Below are positions 61,843-64,000 of a DNA stretch of 64,000 nt, one piece after another (the first letter of the stretch is position 1; each line of letters opens with the position of its first letter). Position numbers and translations under genes: made by a program. The stretch is from positions 1 to 64,000 of the forward strand of contig NZ_JAHEDV010000004.1 in the NCBI RefSeq assembly GCF_024641065.1, read 5' to 3'. The notes beneath the pieces were generated by a model, which did no database searches, was not told the DNA's origin, and was given only the letters and a program-made list of their open reading frames with translations. Source of the stretch: Rhodoluna sp. (GTDB taxonomy: Bacteria > Actinomycetota > Actinomycetes > Actinomycetales > Microbacteriaceae).

Positions 61843-62823
61843 ATGAACGACATACTCTTCGGAATCGGCGCCATCATCCTTGGCATCGCTGCCAGCTGGG
61901 GCCTGTACTGGGTTCTAGACTTCTTAGTTCGCTTACTCCCGGCTAAGACCCAAGAGCGCCTTCGCGCTTTCTCGTTCTTGCTTCCAGCCCTCGTGCTGTT
62001 GATTCTTATCTCGGTTATTCCCTTCTTTCAGACAATCGTTTGGTCATTCTTTGACAAAAAGGGCAAAGAGTTCATCGGCGTAGAGAACTACGTGACTCTT
62101 TTCACCGACAACAACTTTCTAGGAATTCTCCTAAACAACTTCTTGTGGGTGGCCTTTGTGCCAGTCATCACCGTTGGTTTCGGTTTGATCGCAGCCAACC
62201 TTTCAAACAACGTCGGCCCACGACGCGAGAAGATCATGAAGTCTTTGATTTTCATGCCGATGTCGATCAGCTTCGTTTCGGCAGCAACCATCTGGGCTTA
62301 CTTCTATGAGTCACCACCACCGGGGCGACCTCAAATTGGTCTGCTAAACGCAATTGTTGAAGCTTTCGGTGGCGAGGCGCAGTCTTGGCTTCTAATGGAT
62401 GCCGGTCGCCTCAACAGCTTTTTCTTGATGATTGTTGTGGTCTGGCTAAACGCAGGTTTCTCGATGGTTATGCTCTCTTCAGCTATCAAGGCTGTTCCAG
62501 AAGAGACCATCGAAGCCGCTCGCATCGACGGTGCAGGGCCTTTCAAGATTTTCACCGGCGTAATCATCCCGCAGATTCGCGGAACCATCATGTCGGTATT
62601 CATCACCACCGTTATCGGTGTCATGAAGATTTTCGACATCGTCTTGGCTATGACCGGCGGTAACTTCAACACCAGCGTTCTTGGTTACGAGTACTACCGA
62701 CTCTTCTTCGTTGAATCAAACATCGGTGGATCAGCTGCGGTTGTTTCTATCCTTTGTATCTTGATTGCCCCACTCATGTGGCTTCAGATTCGCACCGCTA
62801 AGTTCCAGGAGGAAATCCGATGA
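61843..62823 (+). CDS. Sugar ABC transporter permease (AglF/MalF-like)
   Basis: The 326-residue permease has about eight membrane helices, the first two being IGAIILGIAASWGLYWVLDF and FSFLLPALVLLILISVIPFF, and the ATPase-contacting EAA loop EAARIDGAGPFKIFTGVIIP. GGAG lies before the ATG. Its end overlaps the next permease by four bases (ATGA). No ATPase gene is in the window; a shared MsiK-type ATPase coded elsewhere is common in actinobacteria. Confidence 0.92.
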   Translation: MNDILFGIGAIILGIAASWGLYWVLDFLVRLLPAKTQERLRAFSFLLPALVLLILISVIPFFQTIVWSFFDKKGKEFIGVENYVTLFTDNNFLGILLNNFLWVAFVPVITVGFGLIAANLSNNVGPRREKIMKSLIFMPMSISFVSAATIWAYFYESPPPGRPQIGLLNAIVEAFGGEAQSWLLMDAGRLNSFFLMIVVVWLNAGFSMVMLSSAIKAVPEETIEAARIDGAGPFKIFTGVIIPQIRGTIMSVFITTVIGVMKIFDIVLAMTGGNFNTSVLGYEYYRLFFVESNIGGSAAVVSILCILIAPLMWLQIRTAKFQEEIR

Positions 62824-63686
62824 GCACATTCCTAAACAAACTTCGCGCAGCGAAGCTCGGATCAACCCTTACCCTGTTGGCTTTGGTCCTGGTTTGGTCA
62901 ACCCCAACTGTTGGTCTGCTAATCACCTCACTCCGTGAGCGCGACGAAGCAGCAGCTTCAGGTTGGTGGACAGCCCTATTCGACCCGTTCAACCAGGTCT
63001 GGAGCTGGGAGTCTTACCAGAAGGCGATTGACGGCGGCATGCTTGAGGCATTGCTGAACACCATCGTTATTTCGGTGCCGGCAACCATCCTTCCGTTGAT
63101 CATCGCCGCTAACGCAGCGTTTGCCTTTACCTTCATCGAGTTCAAGGGTCGCGAAGTAATGTTCGCCGCTCTGGTCGCTTTGATGGTTCTTCCATTGCAG
63201 TCAGCGCTTATCCCAGTTCTAAAGGGAATGGTGTGGCTTAAGAAGAACGTTGGTATCGACATCGTCGGTAACTTTGCGGCGGCCTGGATCATGCACGCGG
63301 CCTTTGCGTTACCACTGGCAATTTATATCTTGCGAAACTTCATGATGACCTTGCCAACCTCATTGATTGAGGCAGCACGCATCGACGGTGCAAGCTACTA
63401 CCAGATCTTCTGGAAGCTAATCTTGCCAATGTCTATGCCATCAATCGCGTCATTCGCTATCTTCCAGTTCCTTTGGGTATGGAACGACTACTTGATTGCC
63501 TTCATCTTCGTGGGCGAGCAAAAGTCTGTTATGACCTACAAGTTGCTTCGTTTGATTGGCCAGTATGGCGACGGATGGCAGACAGTTGCTGCCGGTTCGT
63601 TCATCGCACTGATTGTTCCGCTGATGGTTTTCTTCGGCCTGCAGCGTTACTTCGTTCGTGGTCTAACCGCGGGTGCAGTGAAATAA
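62820..63686 (+). CDS. Sugar ABC transporter permease (AglG/MalG-like)
   Basis: A 288-residue permease with six membrane helices and the EAA loop EAARIDGASYYQIFWKLILP. It pairs with the AglF-like subunit to form the pore. The ATG overlaps the upstream stop. The gene ends with a terminator and no ATPase gene follows. Confidence 0.92.
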   Translation: MSTFLNKLRAAKLGSTLTLLALVLVWSTPTVGLLITSLRERDEAAASGWWTALFDPFNQVWSWESYQKAIDGGMLEALLNTIVISVPATILPLIIAANAAFAFTFIEFKGREVMFAALVALMVLPLQSALIPVLKGMVWLKKNVGIDIVGNFAAAWIMHAAFALPLAIYILRNFMMTLPTSLIEAARIDGASYYQIFWKLILPMSMPSIASFAIFQFLWVWNDYLIAFIFVGEQKSVMTYKLLRLIGQYGDGWQTVAAGSFIALIVPLMVFFGLQRYFVRGLTAGAVK

Positions 63687-63704
63687 ACCCAAGTTTTATC
63701 GAGG

Positions 63705-63743
63705 GCGGTTGTCTGGGTCTAAAAGCCCCGGCAACCGCTTTTT
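63705..63743 (+). terminator. Intrinsic terminator of the sugar ABC operon
   Basis: GCGGTTGTCTGGG and CCCCGGCAACCGC form an imperfect 13-base-arm hairpin followed by TTTTT. Confidence 0.88.
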
Positions 63744-63746
63744 CGT

Positions 63747-63752
63747 TATGAT
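63747..63752 (+). promoter_or_regulatory. Candidate -10 TATGAT for argS
   Basis: TATGAT just after the upstream terminator gives an expected leader of about 53 bases before the argS start. Confidence 0.45.
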
Positions 63753-63772
63753 TTAGGGGTACGTTCAACAAC

Positions 63773-63798
63773 GAGGCCAATCATTTGGCCTCATTTTT
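63773..63798 (+). terminator. Terminator-like hairpin in the argS leader
   Basis: GAGGCCAA TCAT TTGGCCTC is a perfect 8-pair stem followed by ATTTTTAT. It sits after the candidate argS promoter and 14 bases before the start codon, so it may attenuate argS transcription. Confidence 0.6.
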
Positions 63799-63811
63799 AT
63801 AAGGATCCATT

Positions 63812-64000
63812 TTGACTCCAGCAGACCTTTCTGCCGCCATCGTTCGCATCCTTGCAGAATTGCAAGCTGACGGTCGACTAGGTGAGGGCGCATTGCCTGC
63901 TGAGGTAGTTGTTGAACGCCCAAAGAACCGAGACCACGGAGACTGGGCAACCAACGTTGCTATGCAGTTAGCCGGAAAATTTGGCATGAAGCCGCGAGCG
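63812..64000 (+). CDS. argS: Arginyl-tRNA synthetase, N-terminal part (partial at right edge)
   Basis: The first 63 codons run to the window end without a stop. MTPADLSAAIVRILAELQ is followed by VVVERPKNRDHGDWATNVAMQLA, the N-terminal additional domain of ArgS. The catalytic HIGH region lies beyond the edge. TTG start with AAGGA seven bases before it. A hairpin with a T-run stands in its leader. Confidence 0.92.
   Translation, partial: MTPADLSAAIVRILAELQADGRLGEGALPAEVVVERPKNRDHGDWATNVAMQLAGKFGMKPRA

Noticed and set aside
1-64000. CRISPR arrays, insertion sequences, integrases, prophage genes, replication origin
   Set aside because: No regularly spaced repeats, transposase or phage motifs, or DnaA-box clusters were seen on reading both strands.

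Overview
The window is a stretch of actinobacterial chromosome. The gene orders leuC-leuD-murA-plsC-gpsA-ddl-DUF3515-thiL, murI-rph-rdgB, adnA-adnB-phosphotransferase-nudC-uvrD2 and mrp/DUF1003/MgtE-CBS, together with the small actinobacterial families DUF3107, DUF3117 and DUF3039, point to Microbacteriaceae. The moderate GC content judged by eye (low to mid 50s percent), short intergenic gaps and many leaderless starts suggest a small-genome freshwater lineage such as Rhodoluna/Aquiluna. The genus is an inference, not something the sequence states.

Layout. 1-2.1 kb: accessory region with the C-terminal end of an RHS-repeat protein (entering from the left edge), a small membrane protein overlapping it, and an unrecognised membrane protein. 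2.1-5.5 kb: a divergent sulfur (persulfide) module: CoA-disulfide-reductase-like flavoprotein with rhodanese tail, single-domain rhodanese and a CsoR-family repressor on the minus strand; a lipoprotein rhodanese and a methyltransferase on the plus strand; one near-palindromic operator lies between them. 5.5-10.2 kb: leuB, ilvE, an FAH-family hydrolase, gltX and tRNA-Gln. 10.2-14.4 kb: membrane protein, metallo-beta-lactamase-fold protein, a P-type-ATPase-like protein that has lost its catalytic motifs, a lipid kinase and tRNA-Glu. 14.4-25.7 kb: MFS transporter, leuCD, cell-envelope and phospholipid genes (murA, plsC, gpsA, ddl), thiL, dapD/dapE and DUF3117. 25.7-35.5 kb: O-methyltransferase, tatB, aldehyde dehydrogenase, mrp, DUF1003, MgtE-N/CBS protein, stress protein, pepP, PHP phosphoesterase and a DEAD-box helicase. 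35.6-47 kb: ferritin-like protein, DUF3107, the AdnAB helicase-nuclease pair, degenerate phosphotransferase, NudC and a short UvrD2. 47-56 kb: E1-like protein, zinc metalloprotease, PDZ/Lon-like protease, UPF0182, initiator tRNA, a secreted orphan and an HtrA protease. 56-59.3 kb: DUF3039, murI, rph, rdgB, DedA and tRNA-Arg. 59.3-63.7 kb: a sugar-utilisation locus (clan GH-J/F-like glycosidase plus an AglEFG-type ABC importer) with LacI-type operators. The right edge holds the start of argS behind a hairpin leader.

Cross-cutting signals. Many genes start 6-7 nt downstream of a TANNNT hexamer with no Shine-Dalgarno, i.e. likely leaderless transcripts; several divergent pairs have adjacent or overlapping -10 elements. 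The dedA start codon sits one base after the 3' end of tRNA-Arg. Two proteins (P-type ATPase-like, phosphotransferase-like) keep the fold signature but lack catalytic residues. No CRISPR array, insertion sequence, prophage, rRNA or replication origin was seen.
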